NCBI GenBank assembly: GCA_050010555.1
Contig: JBEKKV010000047.1
Span: forward strand, 1 to 16,095
Direction of reading: 5' to 3'
Origin: JALHUB01 sp050010555
Lineage (GTDB): Bacteria > Chloroflexota > Dehalococcoidia > DSTF01 > JALHUB01
Length of the DNA stretch: 16,095 nt
Shown here: positions 6,658 through 14,712 of the stretch, one piece after another
How positions within the stretch are numbered: the first letter of the stretch is position 1
Layout: each line of letters begins with the position of its first letter
The notes under the pieces: model-generated
Seen by the model: only the letters and a program-made list of their open reading frames with translations
Databases searched by the model: none
Told to the model about the DNA's origin: nothing
Made by a program: the position numbers and the translations under genes

Positions 6658-6818
6658 CTACGCACTACCCCGTGTCGCGTCGTCGTCGCGCTTGGATTTG
6701 TTGCGGTCGTTGGGTGCCCCTGCTTTATCGCCGGTCTGGTGGTGGCTGAAACCTTCGCAGGCGTGCCGCGTTATAGTAAGTACCTGCGAGCTTCGACGAC
6801 GAATCGGAGAGGCGAGTC

Positions 6819-7373
6819 ATGGAAGAACGCGACTACTACGAGGTGCTGCAGCTTCACCCAGATGCCGGTCCTACGATGATCGCGCAGTCGTACTGGTGCC
6901 TGGCACGGAAGTACAAGGCGGCCATGGACGTGGACGCCTTTGCGGAACATCGTCTCGCGGAGCTCAACCGCGCGTTCGAGGCGCTAGGGTCGCCGGATTT
7001 GCGGGCCGCCTACGATTGTGAAAGAGCCGCCGCGGCGCAGATGCCGCCGGAGGAGCCGAAGGTTACGAGACGAGTATCGATCGAGGTCTCGTTCTGGAGT
7101 CTGCCGGCCTGGCAGGGAGTCCTTTCGGCGGCGGCATGCCTGGGGATCGCGATAATGGCGCTGGCCTCCGGTGCGGCGCCCTGGGCTGTGTTGCCGCTGG
7201 CAGCCATCGCTGTAGCCGCATCTCTGGTCACTCTGCCGAGCCATTTCGCTTCATCGACAGAGGCGCGTCACCATCTGGGCCCGCGACACTGGCGGCGCGA
7301 CTTGCGCGTCGTCGAGCGACTGGACCGCAACCTCGCTCGCGGTCAGCTTGCGTTCACGCCGCGGCGTCGCTAG
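6819..7373 (+). CDS. Membrane-anchored J-domain-like protein lacking the HPD motif
   Basis: A 184-residue protein starting at an ATG with GGAGAGG upstream. Residues 5-68 follow the J-domain pattern: 'DYYEVL', a helix II 'MIAQSYWCLARKYK', then 'AELNRAFEALGSPDLRAAYD'. The loop after 'ARKYK', where HPD normally stands, reads A-A-M-D-V-D, so the motif that stimulates Hsp70 ATPase is missing. An 'HPD' does occur at 13-15 but before helix II, so it is coincidental. Two hydrophobic segments follow (about 99-119 and 121-140), then a basic tail. It is therefore a J-like protein, possibly an adaptor at the membrane rather than a true DnaK co-chaperone. The 160 bases upstream hold a TATAGT (6772-6777) but no convincing -35 box. 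Confidence 0.75.
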   Translation: MEERDYYEVLQLHPDAGPTMIAQSYWCLARKYKAAMDVDAFAEHRLAELNRAFEALGSPDLRAAYDCERAAAAQMPPEEPKVTRRVSIEVSFWSLPAWQGVLSAAACLGIAIMALASGAAPWAVLPLAAIAVAASLVTLPSHFASSTEARHHLGPRHWRRDLRVVERLDRNLARGQLAFTPRRR

Positions 7374-7540
7374 ACCCAGCGAACCAGCGGTCCACCTCCA
7401 ATCTCCTCAGAAGTACCCTTCGTCAATCCTGTTCGTATGATCGCACTATGGTAGTTATGTAGGCTTGAATCGCCGGAGAGGCGGTCAAGCGGGCGGAAGC
7501 GGCGACCGATAATCCATAGAGAGCGAGCGTTCGTTCTACA

Positions 7541-7640
7541 GGTGCTGGATAAGAGCAAACCGGTCGAAAGGCTGGGGCGCAAAGCGACGGGCCTAAGGTC
7601 CGCCTCCCGACGGACTATGGCAGCCGGGCTACCGAAGGCG
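7541..7640 (+). promoter_or_regulatory. Cyclic di-GMP-I riboswitch (GEMM-I) upstream of a diguanylate cyclase
   Basis: The aptamer core shows all the GEMM-I landmarks in order: GCAAACC, a short hairpin capped by a GAAA tetraloop (7565-7569 area), GGGGCGCAAAGC, GGCCTAAG, a GTCCG/CGGAC hairpin, TATGGC, and a closing CCGGGCTACCGAA. The CCTAAG...TATGG pair is the classical 11-base receptor for the GAAA tetraloop, which the fold uses. The A of CCTAA and the C before TACCG correspond to ligand-contacting positions in the Vc2 structure. No terminator with a T-run follows, and the expression platform (about 100 bases to the ATG at 7746) is not obvious, so control may be translational. The rest of the 372-base gap, 7374-7540, shows no gene and no clear promoter. 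Confidence 0.9.
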
Positions 7641-7745
7641 CTGCCTTGTGACACTTAAGCCATTCACCACGGCGACCGCGCGCATCCCACGTTATGTCGA
7701 TTTCGCTGGCATTGGCCGACGCTGCCCGAAAAGCGCAGAGGCGAG

Positions 7746-8579
7746 ATGACGGAAGGCGCGTCCGTGACTGCCGCCGAGGGCGCGGAAGAGGCAGAATTCG
7801 GACAGGAGCGCATGGAATCGGCTCGGGCGGGCTGGTATTTCCGCGCCGCCGGCGTCGTTGTGTTCGGCTCGCTTCTCGTTTGGTCGCTCGTCGGGCGCTG
7901 GGTGCTGACGACGCCGGCGTACGGGCTCTCGGAGACGGGCCTTGTCGGTCTCGTGGCGGTATACGCGTTGCTGCTGGCGAGGCAGGCCGGGCGGGCAAAC
8001 GTGAAGCTCGAGCGGTCATACTCGGAGCACCTGGAGCAATTGAGCGAGAGTCTTCGCCACCTGGCCTATCACGACAATCTGACCGGCCTGTACAATCACC
8101 GCTACTTCCATGACCAGCTTCGGTCCGAGTTCGAGCGGGCGCGGCGCTATGGCCGGAATCTGAGCGTCATAATGCTGGACGTCAATCGCTTCAAGGAGGT
8201 GAACGACCGCTACGGTCACCTGGCCGGCGACGAGTTGCTGAGCTTCCTGGGGCGCCTGCTCGCGGAGAATGTACGGACCAGCGACATAGCAGCGCGGTAC
8301 GGCGGCGACGAGTTCGCCCTCATCCTGCCCGAGACGGACGCTATGGCTGCCAGGGCGATGGCGACGAAGATACGCGAGATCGTCTCTAGACGTCGCGACT
8401 GGGGCGCGGGGCTGCTGGTCGACGTGGCGCTGGAGGTATCCACGGGCGTCGCTACTTACCCCGATGAGGCGGCTTCCGGCGAGGAGCTGCTGGCGCAGGC
8501 AGATAGAGCGCTGTATGCGTCTCGCGAGCGCCGGAGGGCCAGCGGGGGTCGCAACCCGCCGGCGCGTTGGGCAGGTTAG
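7746..8579 (+). CDS. Membrane diguanylate cyclase (GGDEF domain)
   Basis: A 277-residue protein. Two hydrophobic segments (about 33-49 and 62-79) form a membrane hairpin, followed by a helical stalk with 'EHLEQLSESLRHLAYHDNLT' (94-113). The GGDEF domain runs from 107 to about 260: 'LDVNRFKEVND' (metal Asp145), 'HLAGDELL', the signature 'RYGGDEFALILPETD' with GGDEF at 186-190, and 'STGVATYPDEA'. An inhibitory-site RxxD (RTSD, 177-180) lies five residues before GGDEF, so the enzyme should be product-inhibited. All catalytic residues are present, so it should convert two GTP into c-di-GMP. No EAL domain is attached. The ATG follows GAGGCGAG. The c-di-GMP-I aptamer directly upstream means the enzyme's own product probably controls its synthesis as well as its activity. 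Confidence 0.93.
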   Translation: MTEGASVTAAEGAEEAEFGQERMESARAGWYFRAAGVVVFGSLLVWSLVGRWVLTTPAYGLSETGLVGLVAVYALLLARQAGRANVKLERSYSEHLEQLSESLRHLAYHDNLTGLYNHRYFHDQLRSEFERARRYGRNLSVIMLDVNRFKEVNDRYGHLAGDELLSFLGRLLAENVRTSDIAARYGGDEFALILPETDAMAARAMATKIREIVSRRRDWGAGLLVDVALEVSTGVATYPDEAASGEELLAQADRALYASRERRRASGGRNPPARWAG

Positions 8580-8670
8580 ATCGCCGGCTCGAAGACGCGC
8601 GGCGCTGGCGTCGCGGGGCCGATATGCAGTTATGTCAACCGTTTCTCTTCTGAATCGCCAGGTCGTGAAA

Positions 8671-8699
8671 TTGCGGGCGCGGTCGCTTGATGCTAGACT
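8671..8699 (+). promoter_or_regulatory. Probable promoter for the S41 protease-smpB operon
   Basis: TTGCGG (8671-8676) and TAGACT (8694-8699) are spaced by 17 bases, about 100 bases before the protease ATG at 8797. No other signal stands out in 8580-8796. Confidence 0.5.
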
Positions 8700-8796
8700 G
8701 ACTTCGCGCAGTCGCCGAGACTGAGATTGGAAAGACGTGCCTTCGAGCGCGTCAGTGCGGCTCAGCAGCCGGCGCAATCACTAAGGAGCGACGAGA

Positions 8797-10014
8797 ATGT
8801 CGAGAGCGGCTAAATGGGCAGTAGCGGGCGCCCTGGTGGTCATGCTGGCGGCTGTCACCTTCGGGCTGGGGGTAACGTTCGAGAGGAACCGCGACGGCTC
8901 GGAGGCGAGCACCGGCTCAGGCTCACCCGATTTCGACACGCTATACGAGATCTACGGCTACTTGCAGAGAGATTATGTCGACCAATCGTTGATCGATCCC
9001 AAGGCGCTGACGGAGGCCGCGATCAACGGCATGGTGAAGTCGCTGGCGGACACCGGGACGTATTATGTCGACCCGACGACCTACGCCGTGAGCGTAACCC
9101 CTTCGGGCGTGTTCGAAGGCATCGGCGCGAACGTGACGCAGCAGAATGGGAAGATAGTGATCCTGTCGCCGATCAAGGGGTCGCCGGCGGAAGCGGCGGG
9201 CGTCCAGGCGGGCGATATCATCCTGGAGGTCGACGGCGAGTCGACGGACGGCTGGAATATCGATCAGGCTGTGACGAAGATTCGCGGGCCGAAGGGGAGC
9301 CAGGTGCAACTGAAGCTGCAGCACCCCAACGGCGATGTGGTCGATCTGACGATAACGCGGGACGCCATACAGGTGGACAGCGTTTCGAATCAGCCGCCGG
9401 GCGGCACTCTCAAGGACGCGAACGGCAACGACGTTACGGACCTGGCGTACATCCAGATACGGGAGTTCTCGGCGCTTACGGAGTCACAGCTCAAGCCGCA
9501 GCTCGACGCGGTCGCCAAAGGCGACTACAAGGGACTGATACTCGACCTGCGGGGCAATCCCGGCGGGCTTCTGGATACGGTGGTGCAGGTCGCCGACGAG
9601 TTTCTGGACAAGGGCACGATCCTGATTGAGGTGGACCGCGATCAGAGCGAGAAGGTGTACAGCGCAACGAGCGGCGGCGCGGCTACGACGATCCCCATCG
9701 CGATACTGGTCAACCAGTACAGCGCGAGCGGCTCCGAGGTGCTGTCGGCGGCGCTGCACGACAATGGCCGCGCGACGATCATCGGTCAGAAGACGTTCGG
9801 CAAGGGGACGGTGAATCGCTCGGAGCCACCGTTGAGCAACGATCAGGGCGTCCTGTTCGTCACCGTCGCGAAGTGGCTCACGCCGAACCACGTCGGCATC
9901 GACAAGACGGGCATCACACCGGACATCCAGGTCACCAACAGCGACCAGGACGTCGCGGCCGGGCGCGACACGCAGCTTCAACGGGCTATCGACTTCCTCC
10001 ACACAGGGCAGTAG
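8797..10014 (+). CDS. S41-family C-terminal processing peptidase (CtpA/Prc-like)
   Basis: A 405-residue serine protease anchored by an N-terminal hydrophobic segment (about 8-28). The order is the family standard: an N-terminal helical region (44-95), a PDZ domain (about 103-190, 'GIGANVTQQNGKIVILSPIKGSPAEAAGVQAGDIILEVDG', split by the usual PDZ loops), then the S41 core with 'GLILDLRGNPGGLLD' (246-260), 'NQYSASGSEVLSAALHDNGR' (306-325) and 'TFGKGTV' (333-339). Ser311 and Lys336 are 25 residues apart, exactly as in Prc, and form the Ser-Lys dyad. It should cleave envelope proteins near their C-termini. Full length. The ATG follows AAGGAG. Only 26 bases separate it from smpB, so the two are probably co-transcribed. 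Because tmRNA-tagged proteins end in hydrophobic residues, proximity to smpB-ssrA is suggestive but does not prove a shared role. Confidence 0.93.
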   Translation: MSRAAKWAVAGALVVMLAAVTFGLGVTFERNRDGSEASTGSGSPDFDTLYEIYGYLQRDYVDQSLIDPKALTEAAINGMVKSLADTGTYYVDPTTYAVSVTPSGVFEGIGANVTQQNGKIVILSPIKGSPAEAAGVQAGDIILEVDGESTDGWNIDQAVTKIRGPKGSQVQLKLQHPNGDVVDLTITRDAIQVDSVSNQPPGGTLKDANGNDVTDLAYIQIREFSALTESQLKPQLDAVAKGDYKGLILDLRGNPGGLLDTVVQVADEFLDKGTILIEVDRDQSEKVYSATSGGAATTIPIAILVNQYSASGSEVLSAALHDNGRATIIGQKTFGKGTVNRSEPPLSNDQGVLFVTVAKWLTPNHVGIDKTGITPDIQVTNSDQDVAAGRDTQLQRAIDFLHTGQ

Positions 10015-10040
10015 CTGGAACTCAAGCGTTGGAGGGAACC

Positions 10041-10487
10041 GTGGCGGAGAAAGTCGTCGCCGTCAATCGCAAGGCGCTCCACGATTACCACATTCTGGAG
10101 ACCGTAGAGGCGGGTCTTGTCCTCACGGGAACGGAGATAAAGTCGATCCGCGAGGGCCGGGTGAGCCTGCGGGAGGCGTTCGCGCGGCCGGAGGACGGGG
10201 AGCTGTGGCTCCAGAGCGCGCACATAGCGCAGTACCCGGCGGCGGGCCGCGACAATCACGAGCCGACGCGAAAGCGGAAGCTGCTGCTCCACAAGTCGGA
10301 GATGGCGGAGCTGAGCGCGGCGCTGGAGGAGAAGGGGCTGACGCTGATCCCGCTTCGCATGTATTTGAAGAACGGTCGCGCGAAGCTGGAGCTGGCGCTG
10401 GCGCGGGGGCGTCGGAGCCACGATAAGCGCGAGGCGATCGCGAAGCGGGAGGCGGAGCGTCAGATGCAGCGGGCGATCCGGCGCTAG
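10041..10487 (+). CDS. smpB: SsrA-binding protein SmpB
   Basis: A 148-residue protein that binds the tRNA-like domain of tmRNA and escorts it to stalled ribosomes in trans-translation. It is clearly recognised by 'VNRKALHDYHILETVEAGLV' continuing 'LTGTEIKSIREGRVSL', by 'DGELWLQSAHIAQY', 'RKRKLLLHK', 'LTLIPLRMYLKNGRAKLELALARG', and a basic tail with 'HDKREAIAKREAERQ', which lies in the decoding centre. Full length for the family. The GTG at 10041 is taken as start, with GGAGG five bases upstream; an upstream in-frame TTG would overlap that site. It is followed after 31 bases by its RNA partner ssrA, a common arrangement. Confidence 0.97.
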   Translation: MAEKVVAVNRKALHDYHILETVEAGLVLTGTEIKSIREGRVSLREAFARPEDGELWLQSAHIAQYPAAGRDNHEPTRKRKLLLHKSEMAELSAALEEKGLTLIPLRMYLKNGRAKLELALARGRRSHDKREAIAKREAERQMQRAIRR

Positions 10488-10513
10488 GCAAGGGTCTCTG
10501 GAAGCGATATAAT
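10485..10513 (+). promoter_or_regulatory. ssrA (tmRNA) promoter
   Basis: A perfect TATAAT (10508-10513) ends five bases before the tmRNA 5' end at 10519. A -35 match TAGGCA (10485-10490, 4 of 6) lies 17 bases upstream and overlaps the smpB stop codon. Spacing places the start precisely at the mature 5' end. Confidence 0.7.
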
Positions 10514-10518
10514 GCTGT

Positions 10519-10871
10519 GGGGACGAAAGGGCTCGACAGGGAACGACGGGTCTGAGTTGCAAGCCGAGGTGCCATCACCCTCGAAAATCAGGTGGCAAAA
10601 AACAACTGGCGAACGACAGTTTGCCCTAGCCGCCTAAACACGGTGGCTACGTCGCTCTTGGCCTCGCTCCGGTGGGCTGGGAAGCGGCGACGCAATGCCG
10701 GAGTGCAGCGGCCCGGACGTCGATAAGGGTAGCTAAAGACTCATCGACTGGTGGGGCGGTATCCGGTCGGCAGGAGCCCGTCTCGCGACAACAAATAGCC
10801 GGCTAAGCTTGTAGGAGACTCAGGACGTTCTTCTTCTGGACGGGGAGTTCAATTCTCCCCCGTCTCCACCA
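10519..10871 (+). ncRNA. ssrA: Transfer-messenger RNA (tmRNA)
   Basis: A 353-base one-piece tmRNA. The 5' GGGGACG (10519-10525) pairs with CGTCTCC (10861-10867), which keeps the G3-U70 pair that identifies alanyl tRNA, followed by A and an encoded CCA (10868-10871). The 5' part 'GGGGACGAAAGGGCTCGACAGG' (split: GGGGACGAAAGG then GCTCGACAGG) and the T-arm with TTCAATT flanked by GGGGAG/CTCCCC are typical. The tag reading frame runs from GGC at 10608 to the TAA at 10635-10637 and encodes GERQFALAA, preceded by an A-rich stretch. It lies directly after smpB, its protein partner, with its own promoter. It should be expressed constitutively and recycle stalled ribosomes. Confidence 0.96.
10608..10637 (+). 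other. tmRNA proteolysis-tag reading frame (GERQFALAA)
   Basis: Codons GGC GAA CGA CAG TTT GCC CTA GCC GCC then TAA. The hydrophobic '-ALAA' end is the classical protease-recognition terminus. The start with G-E-R is what I recall for the Dehalococcoides tag; the other frames end in unlikely tails. The resume codon is inferred from that similarity. Confidence 0.75.
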
Positions 10872-10880
10872 TGTCCACAC

Positions 10881-10938
10881 GTCCAGCCGTTCCGCTTCCT
10901 CCCAAGGAATCAGCAGGGGTGAGGCGGAGCGGCTTGGC
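10881..10938 (+). terminator. Long hairpin just downstream of ssrA
   Basis: Bases 10886-10903 pair with 10916-10933 in 17 of 18 positions around a 12-base loop; three pairs are G-U when read as plus-strand RNA. A weaker outer stem extends to 10881-10938. No T-run follows, so it may be a processing or termination structure for tmRNA rather than a standard intrinsic terminator. Confidence 0.45.
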
Positions 10939-10956
10939 GATGTCGCCGAACACGAT

Positions 10957-10985
10957 CTTCCCCCGGTGTGAGTCACCGGGGGAAG
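10957..10985. terminator. Perfect 12-bp hairpin between convergent ssrA and the beta-helix gene
   Basis: CTTCCCCCGGTG (10957-10968) and CACCGGGGGAAG (10974-10985) pair perfectly around TGAGT. Its position between convergent transcripts and its symmetry suit a bidirectional terminator, though neither side has a strong T-run. The remaining bases to 11136 show no supported gene. Confidence 0.5.
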
Positions 10986-11136
10986 TTGACGGGTGCTTCG
11001 CGGCTCGAGCCACGCCTGTTGGCGGAGGTTACGCCATCGCCGCACGCGATCTCCTGTCCCGCCGAAAGCGGTCCAACTTCTTGTGTCGTGCCGCTCCTTC
11101 GCGCAGCCAGCGTTCGGAAGCGGTCGGCGCAACTCC

Positions 11137-14100
11137 CTAGTGAGGGGTACACTTCTTCCCTAACTGCCGTGCCACTATGAGAAGATCGGTAACATTGATA
11201 GTCCCGTCCTTGTTCATGTCGAAGTCGGCGTTGTAGGGGAATTGGTGTCCAACCGCTTTGGCGACGATGAGCAGGTCGGTTGTATTGACCCAATAGTCGC
11301 CGTTCACGTCGGCAATCTCGATGTTGTCGTCGCAGCCGTTAAAGTTACTGTCTTTGAGGATGGGGGAGGTGCCCCAGCCTTTGATCTCGACCCCGTCGAG
11401 GATACCATCGCCGTCCGTGTCAGGGTTGTGCGGGTCGGAACCGAAGAGCACCTCGATGTTGTCGGGAACGCCGTCATGGTCGCTATCGATCACCGAAGTC
11501 GACGGCTTGCTATGCGGGTTGTTGGGGTCGCTCCCTACCAGGCATTCGTAGCCGTCCAGCACCGTGTCGCCGTCCGTGTCCGCCAGCTTCGGGTTCGTCG
11601 GTCCGGAGCCGCAGCCCACGTCTTCTCCCGGTATCCCCAGCGTCGGGTTCGTGCCCGTGTTCAGCATGTAGTCGTTGTCGATGTCCGAGTCACAGGCGTC
11701 GCCGAGCCGGTCGGAATTGGGGACGCTCACGTCGATGCCAGGAGAGGCCGGACTAATGTTGTATGGCTTAGCGTCGGTGTTGAGCTGGTCCGGGTTGTAG
11801 ACGGTTGGGCAGTTGTCGAACCGGTCTGGAACGCCATCGCAGTCGCTATCACCCGGACACACCGTCGGCGTGACTGTCTGGGTCGGTGTCGGTGTGTTGC
11901 TCGGCGTAGGCGTATGCGTGCTGGTTGGCGTGGGCGTGAACGTCTCGGTCGGTCCTGACGCCTCAGTCGAAACTGGCGTGAAGGTCTCGGTTGGTATGAG
12001 CGTCTCAGTTGGTGTGGGTGTGTAGGTCGCGGTTGGTACCAGCGTCTCAGTTGGTGCGGGCGTGTAGGTCTCGGTTGGTACCAGCGTCTCAGTTGGCGTC
12101 GGCGTGTAGGTCGCGGTCGGTACCAACGTCTCAGTTGGCGTCGGCGTGTAGGTCGCGGTCGGTACCAACGTCTCAGTTGGCGTCGGCGTAGGCGTATTGA
12201 CAACCCCGCCCGTGCACTCATCCGGTCCCGTGAGCCACCATTCGAACAGCACGTTGCAACTTATCTTGTCGCCGCTTCCGGTGGCGGTGTTGCACGACTC
12301 GCCGTCGTTGGCAGGGCCGCCGGGCGCGTCGCCCCACCAGTTGTTGATTGCGTCGACAACATTGCCGGTCATGTTGTCGATTCCGTACGTACCGTTTCCG
12401 GTGATCGAGTTGCAGCGGAACACGAGGCCGCTAGGCTCGACATTGTAGGGCATCACGATGACGCCCTCGGCCGCGTTGTCGACGATGTCGTTGCTGGTGA
12501 AGGTGTCGTTGTGCGAGTCGCCGTCCACGACGACCCCGTAATCGTTGTCACTGATGTTGTTGTCGTCCGTGGAAATGTCACTGGAGTCGGCGAGCCAGAG
12601 GCCGACATAGGGGCCCGCGATCGCGTTGTCCGAGACCTCGGAGCTGTCCACCAGAAGCAAATAGACGCCGGTGTCGCTGGAATTCGTCACCGTGTTCCCG
12701 GATATCACCATGTTCTTCATCGTGGGCGTCGAGTAGTTCACGATGAAGAGGCCCTCCATGCTGTCGTGGACGTTATTGCCGGTAACGACCACGCCGTCTG
12801 CCGCCTGGGTCACAAGAATGCCCGCGGCGGCCCAGGTGCTGGGTGTGTAGTCGTAGAGACTCACGTCGTTGTCCGTGATGCTCCCGCCGGCGCCGTCGCT
12901 GAGCTGGATACCGTTCTGTGCGATCTTGTCAGTCGGCCCCCAACCAACAACGGTGTTGCCGGAAATGGTCGCGGTCATGCCGGAACCAAGGGCGGTGATC
13001 CCATTCTTCTGTACATCGTGCACACTGTTGTCGCTAATAGTCACGTTGGCGCCGCCGCCGCCGCCACCCTCGGCGAAGATGCCAATCGCCCCCTGGCAGC
13101 CCTCAAGGCCGCTCCCCCACTCGATGTTCCGGACCTCGCTGTTCTCAATCGTCCCCGAGGCGTTTCGCCAGTACACGCCCATCAGTGCCGGCGGATCGCA
13201 GGCGGTCAGAGCGTTGCCCGCGCCGTCCACCGTGAGGTCGCGTATCGTCACGCCGGTCGTGCTGTCGACGACAATAATGCCCGCTACTGCTGAGCCGCCC
13301 ACCCGCGTCGTGTTGACTGCTATCGGCGAGGGGGCTATGACGGTCGCGCCTTCTCCGGCGCCTTCGAGGATGAGCGGCTGGTTAATGATCACCTGCTCAT
13401 TGTAGGTTCCCGGCAGGACCTGCACCGTATCGCCGGGCTGGGCCTTGTTTACGGCGTAGCGCTGGATGGAGCTGTAGATTCCACGAACATCGATGAAGCT
13501 GCCGGAGGTCCACGGCTGAGCATCGCCTCCGGGCGTCCAGGTGACCGCCGCCTCGTCAAAGGTATTGTTCGCGACAATGGATTGCCAGTCGGGGTTGGCG
13601 TAGCCGGGCCCGCCGAGGTACTGACCCCAGGCGACCACGTGCCGTTTGGCAGATCGACTGAAGCTGTTGCCGGTAATCGTGGCAGCGCCGACGGGGTAGA
13701 CATCCCAACCTTCGGCGCCGGGCCCGACGAAAGCGATAGCGTCGCAGTTGTTGTCTAAGGTGTTGTCCTTGATCACGCGGTTGCTGACGTTCCCGCTCCA
13801 GCCGGGGCCGCTGGAGATTCGGATGCCGGTCACACTCGGCGCCGGATCGCCAACGTCACCGCCGTCGATTAAGTTTCCTTCGATGTCATAGGACTGGACG
13901 TGCGATGTCATCGTCCCCGCATTGAAGTGGCGGTCGTCGAAGTAGAGGCTTGAGGTGGTGTCAAGGGCGTGCAAGGCGCAGTCCTTGAGCGTGAAGGCGT
14001 CGCCCACCACCTCGAGTGTCTTGTTGTCCCAGTAGTCGTCGTCTTGCTCCCCTGTAATATCCAGACCGGTGATCGTGACGCCGTCGGCCTGGACGAAGAT

Positions 14101-14526
14101 CGTCGATGCCCCGAAGGTCGGCAGCCTGCGCTTTGCGCTGACGAAGGCGGCCACGTTGTGATAGTCGGTGATCGGAACGCCTGACGCGTTGACACCCTGA
14201 ATGGTCAACGACTTGCCGACGAATATGTTGAAGTTATTGCTGCCCGCCCCGCCCGTGTCCGGGTTGCGGAGGTTGGCCTGGTCCTGGTTGTAGGTTCCGG
14301 GGCAAACATTAATGATGTCGCCCGAAGCGGCCGCGTCGATTGCCGCCTGGATGGTGGTATAGGCAACGTCGCCGGCGTTGCAGTTGCTGGCGCTTCCATG
14401 CCCGTCAACGTCCACAACCAGCGTAGTGGGGGTCGCGCTGGCGGGCTGAGATAGCGAGCCCAAGGCCAAGAAGCTAACAACCAGGACCGCCACCGCCATT
14501 GCACTCCAACGCGTCATGGTTCTCAT
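11137..14526 (-). CDS. Large secreted right-handed beta-helix protein with TPT linker, thrombospondin-3-like and dockerin-like tail
   Basis: A 1129-residue exported protein. Residues 1-30 are a Sec signal ending in A-S-A. From 40 to about 770 it is a parallel beta-helix (pectin-lyase fold): it opens with 'YTTIQAAIDAAASGDIINVCPGTY' split around the usual turn, and a second such entry point with 'KAQPGDTVQVLPGTYNEQVI' begins near 360. The stretch is full of PbH1 rungs ('NNTF', 'ISGNTVTNSSDTGVYLL', 'ISDNDYGVVV'). A Thr/Pro linker of 14-residue repeats spans about 779-889. Residues 890-1070 hold Ca-binding thrombospondin type 3-like repeats ('DSDCDGVPDRFDNCP', 'DTDGDTVLDGYE', 'DSDHDGVPDNIE', 'DTDGDGILDGVE'). 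Residues 1072-1126 are dockerin-like ('DVNGDYWVNTTDLLIVAK' and 'DMNKDGTINVTDLLIVAR'). The fold commonly binds or cleaves polysaccharide, but no catalytic residues are assignable. ATG 14526 follows AGGAGG; a TTG at 14544 is less likely. Confidence 0.9.
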   Translation of the reverse strand: MRTMTRWSAMAVAVLVVSFLALGSLSQPASATPTTLVVDVDGHGSASNCNAGDVAYTTIQAAIDAAASGDIINVCPGTYNQDQANLRNPDTGGAGSNNFNIFVGKSLTIQGVNASGVPITDYHNVAAFVSAKRRLPTFGASTIFVQADGVTITGLDITGEQDDDYWDNKTLEVVGDAFTLKDCALHALDTTSSLYFDDRHFNAGTMTSHVQSYDIEGNLIDGGDVGDPAPSVTGIRISSGPGWSGNVSNRVIKDNTLDNNCDAIAFVGPGAEGWDVYPVGAATITGNSFSRSAKRHVVAWGQYLGGPGYANPDWQSIVANNTFDEAAVTWTPGGDAQPWTSGSFIDVRGIYSSIQRYAVNKAQPGDTVQVLPGTYNEQVIINQPLILEGAGEGATVIAPSPIAVNTTRVGGSAVAGIIVVDSTTGVTIRDLTVDGAGNALTACDPPALMGVYWRNASGTIENSEVRNIEWGSGLEGCQGAIGIFAEGGGGGGANVTISDNSVHDVQKNGITALGSGMTATISGNTVVGWGPTDKIAQNGIQLSDGAGGSITDNDVSLYDYTPSTWAAAGILVTQAADGVVVTGNNVHDSMEGLFIVNYSTPTMKNMVISGNTVTNSSDTGVYLLLVDSSEVSDNAIAGPYVGLWLADSSDISTDDNNISDNDYGVVVDGDSHNDTFTSNDIVDNAAEGVIVMPYNVEPSGLVFRCNSITGNGTYGIDNMTGNVVDAINNWWGDAPGGPANDGESCNTATGSGDKISCNVLFEWWLTGPDECTGGVVNTPTPTPTETLVPTATYTPTPTETLVPTATYTPTPTETLVPTETYTPAPTETLVPTATYTPTPTETLIPTETFTPVSTEASGPTETFTPTPTSTHTPTPSNTPTPTQTVTPTVCPGDSDCDGVPDRFDNCPTVYNPDQLNTDAKPYNISPASPGIDVSVPNSDRLGDACDSDIDNDYMLNTGTNPTLGIPGEDVGCGSGPTNPKLADTDGDTVLDGYECLVGSDPNNPHSKPSTSVIDSDHDGVPDNIEVLFGSDPHNPDTDGDGILDGVEIKGWGTSPILKDSNFNGCDDNIEIADVNGDYWVNTTDLLIVAKAVGHQFPYNADFDMNKDGTINVTDLLIVARQLGKKCTPH
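11923..12190 (-). repeat. 42-bp tandem repeats encoding the TPT linker
   Basis: Clean units begin at 11965, 12007, 12049, 12091 and 12133, with degenerate or partial units on both sides. Each encodes the 14-residue pattern TPTPTETLVPTATY. The units at 12091-12132 and 12133-12174 are identical base for base, so copy number has changed recently, probably by slippage or unequal recombination. Confidence 0.88.
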
Positions 14527-14712
14527 CTCGATCCTCCTAACCAAGACTTACCGGACCAGCGTCCGACTCAGACGACTACAGCGGGGATTCAGACAGGGAC
14601 TATCGAAATCGATCATGCAGCGGCGCCTCTCAAACTGTCCCGCACGAGCAACACAAGCCACATCCTGGCCAAGCTGACGCGCGGTCAAAGGCAACCTTAG
14701 ATGTCAAGGCGG

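Noticed and set aside
7641..7745. Intrinsic terminator as expression platform of the riboswitch
   Set aside because: No stable hairpin followed by a T-run was found between aptamer and ATG.
10803..11132. A 109-codon minus-strand frame over the tmRNA 3' end
   Set aside because: It translates the tRNA-like domain in antisense, a well-known false gene pattern.
11923..12190. CRISPR-like array
   Set aside because: The 42-bp units are directly contiguous without spacers and encode an in-frame Thr/Pro linker.
14527..14544. TTG start for the beta-helix protein
   Set aside because: The ATG at 14526 has AGGAGG six bases upstream, and that ribosome binding site would lie inside the longer frame.
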